A stretch of 64,000 nt of DNA from Streptomyces sp. LUP47B (GTDB lineage Bacteria; Actinomycetota; Actinomycetes; Streptomycetales; Streptomycetaceae). A model generated the notes under the pieces. That model saw only the letters and a list, made by a program, of their open reading frames with translations. It did not search any database and had not been told where the DNA came from. The translations under genes and the position numbers were made by a program. Below are positions 25,534 through 34,717 of this stretch, piece by piece; position 1 is the stretch's first letter; every line of letters starts with the position of its first letter. The stretch spans positions 411,318 to 475,317 of the forward strand of contig NZ_MJAH01000005.1 of assembly GCF_001746295.1 (NCBI RefSeq), read 5' to 3'.

Positions 25534-25736
25534 CGTGATCCTCCCCCCGCGCCCCTGCTGTGAAAGTCCCGTACAGCGCCCACGGCGCCCGGCACGCACC
25601 CTCGCCACACCGGTCAGAGACCCGAGCAGCGTCTCCCCCACTCTCGGCTTCACTCGAAGCGAGGGGCCGCCGTCGAGGGCCTTCGTCCGGAACGCCGAGG
25701 GCAGGCACCGGACACCGCGGGCATGGCGCAGGACTT
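25534..25736. other. 203-bp gap inside the polysaccharide operon
   Basis: This is the largest gap inside the 21-gene block. No gene is seen. It lies between the lyase stop and the lipoprotein start, where a secondary promoter or processing site for the downstream half of the operon could lie, but no clear -35/-10 pair was identified. Confidence 0.4.
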
Positions 25737-27710
25737 TCACGACACCCCCAAGCCGCGGAACCCGAGCACGGTGGTGAAGCCCCCCGTGCCGTCGGTGACA
25801 CCGGTGCCGACGAGCGTCGTCGAGGGTTCCTTGCGCCCGAATCCGGCGGAGTACCAGCCGAGGGGCGGGTCGGTCTCGCCGCGGTGGGCCCGCCAGGACA
25901 GCTGCCCGGGCAGGTCGAGCACCGCGGAGCGTCCTTCGCCGTCCACGATCCAGGTGAGCACCGCCCTGTTCCCCACCAGGTCCGCGGCGATCGCCGGACC
26001 GAGGTGGAACGCGAGGCGTACGTCCCGGCGCGGGCCGCGCACCTCGTCGACCACCCGCAACTCCTGGCGCTCAGCGCTCAGTTCCACCGTGCGGCGGTGC
26101 ACGTTGCCCTGGTAACCGTCGTGTTCGGCACACCAGCGGGCGGTTCCCCCGTCGGAGGTGCCTGACGTGTCGCTGACCAGGACGCGGCTCTCGGCATGCC
26201 GGGTCCACAGGAACGGGCCGCCGGAGACGGACTGGTCACCGCCGTCCAGCTGCAGGGTGTTGTGGCCGAGGGTCGAGCGGAAGTACTGCCGCCACTCGGG
26301 CTGCCCGTGGTAGCAGAACGTCCCCGGGTCGGCGAGCACGTCGACGCCGTCGTGCCGGACCTCCACGGACAGCGCGTCCGCGTGGGCGTGCGCGGCGATG
26401 GACAGGAAGCCGTGCGGCCCGCCGTCGCAGCGGCACCAGATCTCCTCCGGGCCGCGCAGGATGGTCATGCCGGCGTCGGCGAAGTGGGCCGGGCGGCCCT
26501 CAGGGCGGGCCACCGCCGGTCCGCCGGGCTTGATCAGCGCGGCCAGCAGCGGGGTGCGCACATCGGTGCCGGTCACCGTCGGCCACCAGGCGAGCCGGCC
26601 GAACACGGCGTCCCCGGTGGCCAGCAGCGAGGCCCAGCGGTCGGTACCCGCGCCGTCGACGATCAGACCGTGTCCGTCGTCCGCGTCTCCCTGGCGCGGC
26701 GGCCGCAGCCGGTTGTCCACGACGGCCGCGAGCGCGTCGGTCATCCGCAGGAGTACGAGCCGGACGGTCGGGGGGATCGGCACGCGCGCGGCGTCCGCCT
26801 CGGCCACCGCGGCCAGGCCGAGCTCCAGCACGAGCCCGTGGTATTCGGTCGCCAGCTCGCGGTTGAGGCCGGAGAGGTAGGTGTTGCCGCGCAGATGCCG
26901 CTCCAGCGACCGCAGCGCGCCGGCCCGCCAACGCTCCGACGAGGGGAACCAGTCGAACGCGCAGGCCGCCGCGAACTGCCCGGCGGCCTCGGCGATGACG
27001 TGGTTGTTCGCCGAAGACCCCCGGCTGGGAAAGGCCGCCAGCCAGCGCTGATGGTGCCAGATCTGGTTCAGGGCCACCGGGTTGCCCTCGAACAGACCGG
27101 CCGCACCGGACCAGCCGTCGAGCAGCCGGCGGATCCACACCCAGGACAGCAGCCGGATCCCCAGCTCGATACCGCTGATCCAGTGCACGCCGCGCAGCGG
27201 TGGGTTGGTCTCCCACCACGACCGCAGATGCGCGGCCACCCGCTCGGCGTACCGCTCGTCCCCGGTGACCGCGTAGGCGGCGGCGAGCACGGTGAGGTAC
27301 TGGTGCCGGGACGGCTCCCAGATCTGCTTGATGTCCCCGACCGCGTCCTCGTTCCGGTACGGCACGTCGAAGGCGTAGCCCGCCGGAGCCCGGCGACCGG
27401 TCTTCGGGTCGCGCCACCAGTCCGGGTCGGTCAGGTCGTCGCGGACCACTCCGAAAAACTCGGCGTGCCCGTCCATCAGCCGGTCCGCCTCGGCGACGAG
27501 GCGCTTCGCGGCGTCCGGAGGTATCGCGGCGATCGTCCCCGCGGGCAGTACCGCGGTGAACCGGGCGCCGGGCATGTCGGGGCAGTTCGGCGGCGCCGAG
27601 CGCCACCGCCGCCTGCGCACCGTGTCGCCCACCCGGCCGCCGACCTCCCGCGGTCCCATCCGGGACAGCCGCCGCAGGTACCAGCCCGCACTCCCCGAAC
27701 TCACAGTCAT
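25737..27710 (-). CDS. Heparinase II/III family polysaccharide lyase-like protein
   Basis: A 657-residue protein. The N-terminal alpha/alpha-toroid runs to about residue 370 and includes FPSRGSSANNHVIAEAAGQF (Asn and His) and ELATEYHGLVLELGL (Tyr), the usual catalytic region. The C-terminal beta-sandwich carries SIAAHAHADALSVEV with the HAD metal-site motif and DPGTFCYHGQPEWRQYFRSTLGHNT. Members cleave uronic-acid polymers by beta-elimination. No signal peptide is visible (MTVSSGSAGWYLRRL), which is common for this branch in exopolysaccharide loci. ATGA overlap with the bi-domain oxidoreductase upstream. It supports a uronic acid in the repeat unit. Confidence 0.87.
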   Translation of the reverse strand: MTVSSGSAGWYLRRLSRMGPREVGGRVGDTVRRRRWRSAPPNCPDMPGARFTAVLPAGTIAAIPPDAAKRLVAEADRLMDGHAEFFGVVRDDLTDPDWWRDPKTGRRAPAGYAFDVPYRNEDAVGDIKQIWEPSRHQYLTVLAAAYAVTGDERYAERVAAHLRSWWETNPPLRGVHWISGIELGIRLLSWVWIRRLLDGWSGAAGLFEGNPVALNQIWHHQRWLAAFPSRGSSANNHVIAEAAGQFAAACAFDWFPSSERWRAGALRSLERHLRGNTYLSGLNRELATEYHGLVLELGLAAVAEADAARVPIPPTVRLVLLRMTDALAAVVDNRLRPPRQGDADDGHGLIVDGAGTDRWASLLATGDAVFGRLAWWPTVTGTDVRTPLLAALIKPGGPAVARPEGRPAHFADAGMTILRGPEEIWCRCDGGPHGFLSIAAHAHADALSVEVRHDGVDVLADPGTFCYHGQPEWRQYFRSTLGHNTLQLDGGDQSVSGGPFLWTRHAESRVLVSDTSGTSDGGTARWCAEHDGYQGNVHRRTVELSAERQELRVVDEVRGPRRDVRLAFHLGPAIAADLVGNRAVLTWIVDGEGRSAVLDLPGQLSWRAHRGETDPPLGWYSAGFGRKEPSTTLVGTGVTDGTGGFTTVLGFRGLGVS

Positions 27711-29878
27711 CGCGCCCCCGCCAGCGTCACCGGCGCGCCGCCCGCCAGGCCGGCCTGCACGGCGAGGGTGGCCGCCGTGGTGGCGACCAGCGACTCCAGC
27801 GGCACCGGCATCGGGCCGCCGGTCCGCACGGCCTTGATGAACGCGGCCAGCTCGGCGTTCTGGCCCTTGTCCCGGGCCTTGGGCAGCCGTGAACTCACCC
27901 AGCGCTTGCGGCCGTAGACCGAGGCACGGACGAAGTCGTCGAGCCGCAGCACCTTGCCGTCGGCGACCAGGTCCAGCGTCTCCTTGGGGAAGCCGGGCGC
28001 GCCGGTGGTGACGTAGCTGATGGCGGCGGTGGACCCGTCCGGGTAGCGCAGGACGATCTGCAGGTCCTCGTTGCCGGCCGGGGCGACCGCGTACACCGAG
28101 ATCGGATCGGCATCGAGCAGCCAGCTCGCCGTGTCGATGAAGTGTCCGCCCTCGCCGGCGAACCGCGAGCCCTCCGTGCCCTGTTGGAGGTACCAGCTGC
28201 CGTGCGTCAGGGTGCCCGCGTTGACCAGGTAGCGCAGGCTCGCCGGACCGGTCCGGGCGCCGAACCGCTGCCTGGCCTCCTGCAGCAGCGGCGCGAACCG
28301 GCGGTTGAAGCCCACCTGCAGCCGGTCGTTGCCGGACTCCTCCACCGCCGCGAGCACACCGGCCAGCTCGTCCTCGGTGAGCGCCAGGGGCTTCTCCACG
28401 AACACCGTCTTGCCGGCGAGGAGCGCCTTCCGGGTCAGGTCGGCGTGCGAGCTGTGCCGGGTGACCACGAACACAGCGTCGATGGACTTGTCGCCGAGCA
28501 CGGCGTCGAGATCGGTGGTCGCCTCGGCGAAGCCGAACTTCCGCTGCGCGTTGGCCGCGGACAGTGCGGTCGTGGTGACGACGGTCGACAACTCGACGCC
28601 CTCGCGCTGTGTCAGGTGCGGCAGCAGCATCGACGTGGCGTAGTTCCCCGCGCCGACGAACGCGAGGCGCACCGGCGTCTTGGCGGACCGGGCCGGACTC
28701 GGCTTCACGTTCACCGTGGGCACGGCCACCGCCGGAGATTCCGCTTCCACCTCTTGTTCGGGGTATCGGAACAGCGCGGTGATGGCCTTCAGGTCGCCGT
28801 TCTTCAGGCTCTGGTAGGTCTCGACGGCGTCGTCGAAGTCGGCGACGTGGGAGATCAGGGGCTCCACGTCGACCTTGCCGCGGGCGGCGAGGTCGAGGAA
28901 GCAGGCCAGATTGCGGCGCTCGGTCCAGCGCACGTAGCCGATCGGGTAGTCCCGGCCCTCCAGTTCGTACGCCGGGTCGTAGCGCCCGGGGCCGTAGCTG
29001 CGGGAGAACCGGACGTCGAGCTCCTTCTCGTAGTACGCGTTCCACGGCAGGTCCAGGCGGCACTTGCCGATGTCGACGACCCGGCCGCGGTCCCGGCAGA
29101 GTTGGGCGGCCAGCTCGACGGGCTGGTTGCTGCCACCGCCGGCGGCCAGGTACACCTGGTCCACGCCGTGACCGTCGGTGAGCTCGGCGACGGCGGCCTC
29201 CACGGCCGCGGACTCGGGATCGCCGCAGGCCGCGGCGCCCAGGCGCTCGGCCAGTTCGCAGCGCGCCGGGTCGGGGTCGACCCCGACGACGCGGACTCCC
29301 GAGGCGGTCAGGAGCTGCACCACGAGCTGCCCGATCAGCCCGAGGCCGATGACCAGCGCCACCTCGCCGAGCTGCGGTTCGCCCTGACGGACGCCCTGCA
29401 TCGCGATCGACCCGACGGTGCCGAAGGCGGCATGCCGCGGCGAGAGGCCGTCCGGCACCGGGGCGTAGAGGTTCTTCGGCACCCAGTTCAGCTCGGCGTG
29501 CAGCGCGTGCTCGTTGCCGGCGCAGGCCACGAGGTCGCCGACCTTCACGTCGTCGACACCGGCGCCGACCTGCTCGACCACCCCGCACAGCGAGTAGCCC
29601 AGCGGCGTGTAGGAGTCCAGCTTGCCCATCACCTTGCGGTACGTGGCGGGCACCCCGTTGGTGGCCACGCTCTGCATGACCTTGGCCACCTGGTCCGGCC
29701 GGGAGCGGGCCTTGCCCAGCATCGACATGCCGGCCTCGGACACCTTCATGAGCTCGGTCCCGGTCGAGATCAGCGAGTAGGCGCTGCGGACCAGCACACC
29801 GCCCGGCTTGCACCCCGGCACCGGCACGTCGAGCACCGCCAGCTCGCCGCTCTTGTAGTTCTGAACAACCTGCTTCAC
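27707..29878 (-). CDS. Bi-domain oxidoreductase (alcohol dehydrogenase + Gfo/Idh/MocA)
   Basis: A 723-residue fusion from GTG 29878, which has AGAGGAG six bases upstream (ATG 29899 overlaps that site). Residues about 1-360 are a medium-chain dehydrogenase with TPLGYSLCGVVEQVGAGV and the Rossmann loop VIGLGLIGQLVVQLL. Residues about 390-720 are a Gfo/Idh/MocA domain with FVGAGNYATSMLLPHL, VEKPLALTEDELAG and GEGGHFIDTASWLLDADP. This fusion commonly sits directly beside a heparinase II/III gene in exopolysaccharide loci, as here. It probably oxidises or reduces a sugar of the polymer; the exact step is not established. Confidence 0.88.
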   Translation of the reverse strand: MKQVVQNYKSGELAVLDVPVPGCKPGGVLVRSAYSLISTGTELMKVSEAGMSMLGKARSRPDQVAKVMQSVATNGVPATYRKVMGKLDSYTPLGYSLCGVVEQVGAGVDDVKVGDLVACAGNEHALHAELNWVPKNLYAPVPDGLSPRHAAFGTVGSIAMQGVRQGEPQLGEVALVIGLGLIGQLVVQLLTASGVRVVGVDPDPARCELAERLGAAACGDPESAAVEAAVAELTDGHGVDQVYLAAGGGSNQPVELAAQLCRDRGRVVDIGKCRLDLPWNAYYEKELDVRFSRSYGPGRYDPAYELEGRDYPIGYVRWTERRNLACFLDLAARGKVDVEPLISHVADFDDAVETYQSLKNGDLKAITALFRYPEQEVEAESPAVAVPTVNVKPSPARSAKTPVRLAFVGAGNYATSMLLPHLTQREGVELSTVVTTTALSAANAQRKFGFAEATTDLDAVLGDKSIDAVFVVTRHSSHADLTRKALLAGKTVFVEKPLALTEDELAGVLAAVEESGNDRLQVGFNRRFAPLLQEARQRFGARTGPASLRYLVNAGTLTHGSWYLQQGTEGSRFAGEGGHFIDTASWLLDADPISVYAVAPAGNEDLQIVLRYPDGSTAAISYVTTGAPGFPKETLDLVADGKVLRLDDFVRASVYGRKRWVSSRLPKARDKGQNAELAAFIKAVRTGGPMPVPLESLVATTAATLAVQAGLAGGAPVTLAGAR

Positions 29879-29903
29879 CCGAGCTCCTCTTGTTTCCACG
29901 TCG

Positions 29904-31832
29904 TCAGGCGGCTTGGCTCCGGCCGGAGCCGGAGGTCGCGTCGCGATACCAGTACTCGAGCGTCAGCACATGCCACAGATGCTTGGAGAAGTCCTGCTGT
30001 CCCGCGGCGTCCTCGGCGACCATCCGCGCCAGCGCGTCGCGGCGCAGGATCCCGGAGTTGACGAGCACTCCGTCGTTCACCACCTCGCGCACCAGCGGTG
30101 CCAGATCGCGGCTCATCCAGGCCCGCAGCGGGGCGCTGAACAGACCCTTGGGCCGGTACACGATCTCCCGGGGCAGGATCGAGGTGGCCGCCTCCTTGAG
30201 TACGGCCTTTCCCTGCCGTCCGACGATCTTGCGATCACCGGGCACGGCGAACGCCGCCTTGACCACCTCGACGTCCACGTACGGCACCCGCACCTCGGTC
30301 GAGGCGGCCATGCTGGACCGGTCCGTGTACGCGAGGTTCAGGCCCGGCAGGAACATCCGGGCATCGCCCAGGCACATGCGGTTGACGAAGTCGTCGAGGT
30401 CGTTGTCCTGGTAGACGTCCGCGTGTTCGGTCAGCACGTCGTCGACCGTGTCGGCCAGGTCCGGATCGACCAGGGCGAGCAGCTCGTTCCGGTCGTACAT
30501 GGTGTAGCTGCGCCGGAACGCGGTCTCCTCCGGCAGATCGGCGAAGGACAGGAACCGCTTCGCGAAGCGCACCGAGCGCAGCCCCCGGCGGCTCGTGGCG
30601 ACCGGCAGCCGGCCCACGGCCGCGGACACCCCGCGGCGCAGGGGCCGGGGCACGCGCTGGTAGCGCAGCGCGAGCAGGTTGGCCAGGTGCTTGCGATACC
30701 CGGCGAAGAGCTCGTCGGCGCCCATCCCCGAGAGCATCACCTTGACCCCGGCCTCCCGGGCGGCCGAGCAGATCAGGAACGTGTTGATGGCGGCGGGGTC
30801 GCCGATCGGCTCGTCCAGGTGCTGCGTCATCTTCGGCAGCAGGTCGAGCACGTCCGGGGCGATCTCGATCTCGTGCAGGTCGACGCCGAACTGCTCGGCG
30901 ACCTGCCGGGCGTAGCGCAGGTCGTCCGGCATCGCCTCGAATTTGGCGTCCTCGGCGCGGAACCCGATCGTGTAGGCGGATATCCCGGGATGGTCGCGGG
31001 CCGCCAGCGCGGTCAGGTAGCTGGAGTCGAGGCCGCCGGAGAGGAAGGTCGCCACGGGTACGTCGGAGAGCAGGTGGCGCCGGGTCGACTCCTCGACGAT
31101 GGCGGCGATGTCCGGCTGGTCGCCGGCCCGGGCCCGCTCCTGGCCCTCGGCGGCGACGTCCTTCAGGTTCCAGTACCGGCCGCGCTCCACCCGGCCGTCG
31201 GGGCGGCACCTGAGCCAGCTCCCCGGCGGCAGTTTCTCCGCTTCGCGGTACGCGCACCGTGAGTCCGGCACCCAGTAGTACAGCAGCGAGGCCACCAGCG
31301 CCGCGTGGTCCACCTCCAGCGTCCCGCCGGTCGCGGCGGCGAGCGCCTTGAGTTCGGAGGCGAACACCAGGCCCCCGCCGCGCCGGAGCAGGAACAGCGG
31401 CTTGATGCCGAGCTGGTCGCGGGCGAGCACCAGTTCACCGGTGCGCTCGTCGAAGATCCCGAACGCGAACATGCCGCGCAGCCGGGGCAGGCAGTCCGTG
31501 CCCCAACGCCGCCAGGCCTCGAGAAGCACCTCGGTGTCGGAGGTACCGCGGAAGCGCACCCCGGCGGCCACCAGCTCGGCACGCAGTTCGGGCGCGTTGT
31601 ACAGCTCGCCGTTGTACGTCAGGGCGAGGCCGTCCGAGACCATCGGCTGGGCGCCGGTCTCGGACAGGTCGATGATGGCCAGCCGGCGGTGCCCGAGCTG
31701 GACTTCGCCGTCACCGGCGGGGTGGCCGTACCGGCCGGCCCCGTCCGGACCGCGGTGGGCGAGGGTGTCGGTGAGCCGGTCGGTCACGGCCTTGCCGTCC
31801 GGCCATCGGTAAGTACCTGCGATGCCACACAT
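29904..31832 (-). CDS. asnB: Glutamine-hydrolysing asparagine synthase-like amidotransferase
   Basis: A 642-residue two-domain enzyme. The N-terminal Ntn glutaminase begins MCGIAGTY, so Cys2 is the nucleophile after Met removal, with HRGPDGAGRYG and LTYNGELYNAPELR following. The C-terminal synthase domain has the ATP pyrophosphatase loop SGGLDSSYLTAL. The full-length family size is kept. It is 25 bases ahead of the bi-domain oxidoreductase and 3 bases behind a Wzz-like gene. In surface-polysaccharide clusters such enzymes (for example WbpS) convert uronic acids to uronamides, which would fit the AlgD-like dehydrogenase in this operon. That role is an inference. Confidence 0.87.
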   Translation of the reverse strand: MCGIAGTYRWPDGKAVTDRLTDTLAHRGPDGAGRYGHPAGDGEVQLGHRRLAIIDLSETGAQPMVSDGLALTYNGELYNAPELRAELVAAGVRFRGTSDTEVLLEAWRRWGTDCLPRLRGMFAFGIFDERTGELVLARDQLGIKPLFLLRRGGGLVFASELKALAAATGGTLEVDHAALVASLLYYWVPDSRCAYREAEKLPPGSWLRCRPDGRVERGRYWNLKDVAAEGQERARAGDQPDIAAIVEESTRRHLLSDVPVATFLSGGLDSSYLTALAARDHPGISAYTIGFRAEDAKFEAMPDDLRYARQVAEQFGVDLHEIEIAPDVLDLLPKMTQHLDEPIGDPAAINTFLICSAAREAGVKVMLSGMGADELFAGYRKHLANLLALRYQRVPRPLRRGVSAAVGRLPVATSRRGLRSVRFAKRFLSFADLPEETAFRRSYTMYDRNELLALVDPDLADTVDDVLTEHADVYQDNDLDDFVNRMCLGDARMFLPGLNLAYTDRSSMAASTEVRVPYVDVEVVKAAFAVPGDRKIVGRQGKAVLKEAATSILPREIVYRPKGLFSAPLRAWMSRDLAPLVREVVNDGVLVNSGILRRDALARMVAEDAAGQQDFSKHLWHVLTLEYWYRDATSGSGRSQAA

Positions 31833-31835
31833 GTC

Positions 31836-33356
31836 CTACCGCGCTTCCTGGTCGTTGTCCGGGCCCTGTGCGGCCCACACCGGCTCCCGCTCCAACCGCC
31901 GCCGGCCCGTCCCGTTCTGCCGGGACGGCCGCTCGCTCCGGCCGCGCAGCGCGGTGTGCAGCCCGTCCCACAGCGTGCCGTCGGTACGGTCACGCGGATC
32001 GGGGTCGATCAGCACCACACCGATCACCGGGATGCGCTGGTCCGCGAGTTGCCGTGCCACGGTGTGCAGCCACGCGGCGCTGCCGTGCCCGGCCCGTACG
32101 ACGAGCACGGTCTGGGTGCCTAGGTACTGCAGATCGGTCCACGCCGTGCCCGGCGCCACCGAGCCGACGCCGAGCCGGCGCTCCTCGGGCGGCAGGGCCG
32201 CGGCGCGCTCGCCGCTGACCACGGTGGGGTCTCCCGGCTTCGGGCGGTGGTTCGCGAGGTGCGGGCCGGGCAGACCGTCGACGACGAAGACGGGCACCTC
32301 CGCCGTCATCGCCCTGGCGAGGTCCAGGGCGATCACGCTCGCGCTGCGCGCACAGCCCAGTTCCAGCAGCGACACCGGTTCCGTGGAACCGCGCACGGTG
32401 CGGGCGAGGGTCGCGGTGAGCCGTTCGCGGGTCGCCCTGGTCCGTCGGCGCCGCCCCAGCCTGCCCGACCGGCGGGGCAGCTCCGCAAGGACCGAGGCGC
32501 CCAGGTTCGCCGCGATGTCCCGGCGCAGCACGGGGCGATCGGCCACCACGACGCCGACCGCGGCCAGCGCGAGCCCGAGGACGAGCCCGAGGACGAGCCC
32601 GATCGCGGCGTCGGTGGCGGCCGCCTTGGGCAGCGACTGCCGCACGGCGCGCGGGGCGTCCACGATCTGTGTGCCGGCGATGACGTTGGGCGTGCCGATG
32701 CGTGCCTCCGCGGCGCGCTGGTCGAAGTCGGCGATCCGCGAGTTGAGCTCGGCGCGGCGGGCGAAGAGCGACTCGATGCTCGCCGAGGCCTGCGGGTCGC
32801 TGTCCGGCGACCGGTCCCCGATCTGCTTGTTGACCTCGGCCAGTTCGCTCCGCATGCGGGTTTCCTGGTCGACCAGGGCGTTGGCCTCGGCCTTCGCGGT
32901 GTCCCGCACCCGCTTCACATGGTCCGCGACGAACGCGTCGGCCAGCGCCTTGGCCCGGGCCACCGCCTGCGCGTCGCTGTCGCCCGTCACAGTGATCTGC
33001 AGCAGGTTGTTGGTCAAGCCGGCTCCGCGGTAGTCCCGCATGAAGTCCTCCGGCTTTTCCGAGGACTTGAGGGAATGCAGGGCCGATTCGGCGATCCGCG
33101 TGGTCCCCAGCAGCTGGACGTCGGTGCGGATCAGGGTTCCCGGGTCGTTCGGCTGGTCCTCCTCGTGCGCGACCAGCAACTTGGTCACCGCGGTCGGCGG
33201 CGGCGGCATCAGGACCGCCACCGCCGCGCCGGCCAGCAGTCCGAGCAGCGCCATGGCGGACCAGAGGCGGCGGCGCCTGCGCACCGACACCACCAGGGAC
33301 TGCAGATCGAGCAGCGGAGTGGCCGCCGACGACTCCGAAGCTGTACTTGTCGTCAC
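31836..33356 (-). CDS. Wzz-like chain-length regulator with degenerate kinase domain (first)
   Basis: A 506-residue membrane protein from GTG 33356 (GTGA overlap). Spans flank a periplasmic coiled-coil region: RRRRLWSAMALLGLLAGAAVAVL near residue 35 and AIGLVLGLVLGLALAAVGVVV near 275, with a charged helical stretch (AKAEANALVDQETRMRSELA) in between. The cytoplasmic C-domain keeps the layout of a bacterial tyrosine kinase partner (VSLLELGCARSASVIALDLA) but has no Walker A GxxGxGKT and no Tyr cluster at the tail. It likely sets polymer length without kinase activity. Confidence 0.8.
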   Translation of the reverse strand: MTTSTASESSAATPLLDLQSLVVSVRRRRRLWSAMALLGLLAGAAVAVLMPPPPTAVTKLLVAHEEDQPNDPGTLIRTDVQLLGTTRIAESALHSLKSSEKPEDFMRDYRGAGLTNNLLQITVTGDSDAQAVARAKALADAFVADHVKRVRDTAKAEANALVDQETRMRSELAEVNKQIGDRSPDSDPQASASIESLFARRAELNSRIADFDQRAAEARIGTPNVIAGTQIVDAPRAVRQSLPKAAATDAAIGLVLGLVLGLALAAVGVVVADRPVLRRDIAANLGASVLAELPRRSGRLGRRRRTRATRERLTATLARTVRGSTEPVSLLELGCARSASVIALDLARAMTAEVPVFVVDGLPGPHLANHRPKPGDPTVVSGERAAALPPEERRLGVGSVAPGTAWTDLQYLGTQTVLVVRAGHGSAAWLHTVARQLADQRIPVIGVVLIDPDPRDRTDGTLWDGLHTALRGRSERPSRQNGTGRRRLEREPVWAAQGPDNDQEAR

Positions 33357-34717
33357 GCCGAGCCTCCCGTCGCGTGGCCGGGCATCGCGAGCGCCAGGGT
33401 GGCGTCGTCCGGAAGCTGGCTGCCCGACCGTGTGGGGCGGGCCTGGACCAGGCCGGCGACGACGACGCCGACGACCTCGTGCCTGCCGTCCGCGCACGCC
33501 TCGGCGATGCCGGCGAGCTCCTCCGCGGTCCAGCTGCCCGCGCTGAGAACGACCACGGCACCGGACTCGTTGACTCGGTCCTGCACCGTCGGCCGGTCCA
33601 CCGAGACCTCCACCATCCGCAGCAGCGGATCGCTCTTGGCCTCGGCGACGAGCTGTCCGGCGGCCCGGCGGGCGATCTCGTCGCCGTCCGGTACGACGAC
33701 CAGCAGCCGTCGAGGGGTGGGCAGTTGTTCCCGGAGTCGAGCGCACACCCGCCGATAGCGGATCCGCCTGTCGGCCTCGTCGCCGGACCGCTGCGGGACG
33801 GGCAGGTCCCACCGGGTGTCGACACCGAGGAACCGGCGGATCCTGGCCCGTGGGCCCCCGCCTTCCGGCCGGTGCGCGCTCCAGTCACCGGGCACGTCGA
33901 CGGTGCCGAGGACCGCCGAGCCCAGCGCCGCGGCGATCTCGGGTTCGGTGCGCAGCCGGCGGTTCATCCGGGCTGCGACGAGATGGCCGATGACCGCGAG
34001 CAGGAAGAACAGCAGTGCTCCGGCCACGACGAGCTGGACCCTTGTCGGGGGCGCCTCGCCGGTCGGGCGGGGTGCCGGGCCCATGACGACCATGCCGGCC
34101 TTGTTGGTCGACGGGTCGGCCTGGTCCAGCTTCTGCATGGCATCCTCCAGCGAGGTGCGCAGGTTCTCGAGCGCGGTGCGGGCCTGGACGCTCTCCACGG
34201 TCTGCCCGGGATCGGCCGCCTTGGCCAGGTCGCTGATGCGGCGGTTGGTCTCCGCCACCTTCTGCCGCAGCGCCTCGGCTCCCGTGGCCGCCGCGGAGTC
34301 GGCGCCGCCCGAGACCCGCGCGGCGAACTTCACGAACTGCTGGGCGACCTGGTCGGACAGCTGCTGGGCCCGCTTCGGGGTGTCGGCCGTACCCGAGATC
34401 TTGATGATGTTCCCGTCGGAGGCCTTGGCGCTCACGCGATCCCGCAGATCGGTGCCGCTGACACCGCTCCAGTCGAGCGCGGTGGCCGCCTGGTCCACCA
34501 CCGTCGAACTGGTCGCGACATCCACCTGGGTGAGCAGCTCGCGCTCCTCCCACTGCCCCGGCAACAGCACCGATGCCGAGGCCGTGTACCGCGGCGGGAA
34601 CAGCACGGAGGCGCCGTAGCCGACGAGCGCGCCCACCAATGCGAGGGTGGCGAGAAGGCGCCACCGCCGACGGAGTATCCGCCCGATCGTGGCCAGACGA
34701 ATCGTGTCTTCGTTCAA
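33353..34717 (-). CDS. Wzz-like chain-length regulator with degenerate kinase domain (second)
   Basis: A 454-residue relative of its downstream neighbour. ILRRRWRLLATLALVGALVGYG is the first span, FPPRYTASASVLLPGQW the Wzz motif after it, a coiled coil covers about residues 140-200, and VQLVVAGALLFFLLAVIGHLVA is the second span. The cytoplasmic part (LLVVVPDGDEIARRAAGQLVAEA, VVVLSAGSWTAEELAGIAEAC) resembles a P-loop domain that has lost its Walker A. ATGA overlap with the glycosyltransferase stop. Two adjacent co-polymerases may act as a pair. Confidence 0.8.
   Translation of the reverse strand: MNEDTIRLATIGRILRRRWRLLATLALVGALVGYGASVLFPPRYTASASVLLPGQWEERELLTQVDVATSSTVVDQAATALDWSGVSGTDLRDRVSAKASDGNIIKISGTADTPKRAQQLSDQVAQQFVKFAARVSGGADSAAATGAEALRQKVAETNRRISDLAKAADPGQTVESVQARTALENLRTSLEDAMQKLDQADPSTNKAGMVVMGPAPRPTGEAPPTRVQLVVAGALLFFLLAVIGHLVAARMNRRLRTEPEIAAALGSAVLGTVDVPGDWSAHRPEGGGPRARIRRFLGVDTRWDLPVPQRSGDEADRRIRYRRVCARLREQLPTPRRLLVVVPDGDEIARRAAGQLVAEAKSDPLLRMVEVSVDRPTVQDRVNESGAVVVLSAGSWTAEELAGIAEACADGRHEVVGVVVAGLVQARPTRSGSQLPDDATLALAMPGHATGGSA

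Noticed and set aside
25737..29813. 1358-residue minus-strand frame that could be read as a giant lyase fusion
   Set aside because: Only the part after ATG 27710 has good codon use. The rest overlaps the bi-domain oxidoreductase in another frame.
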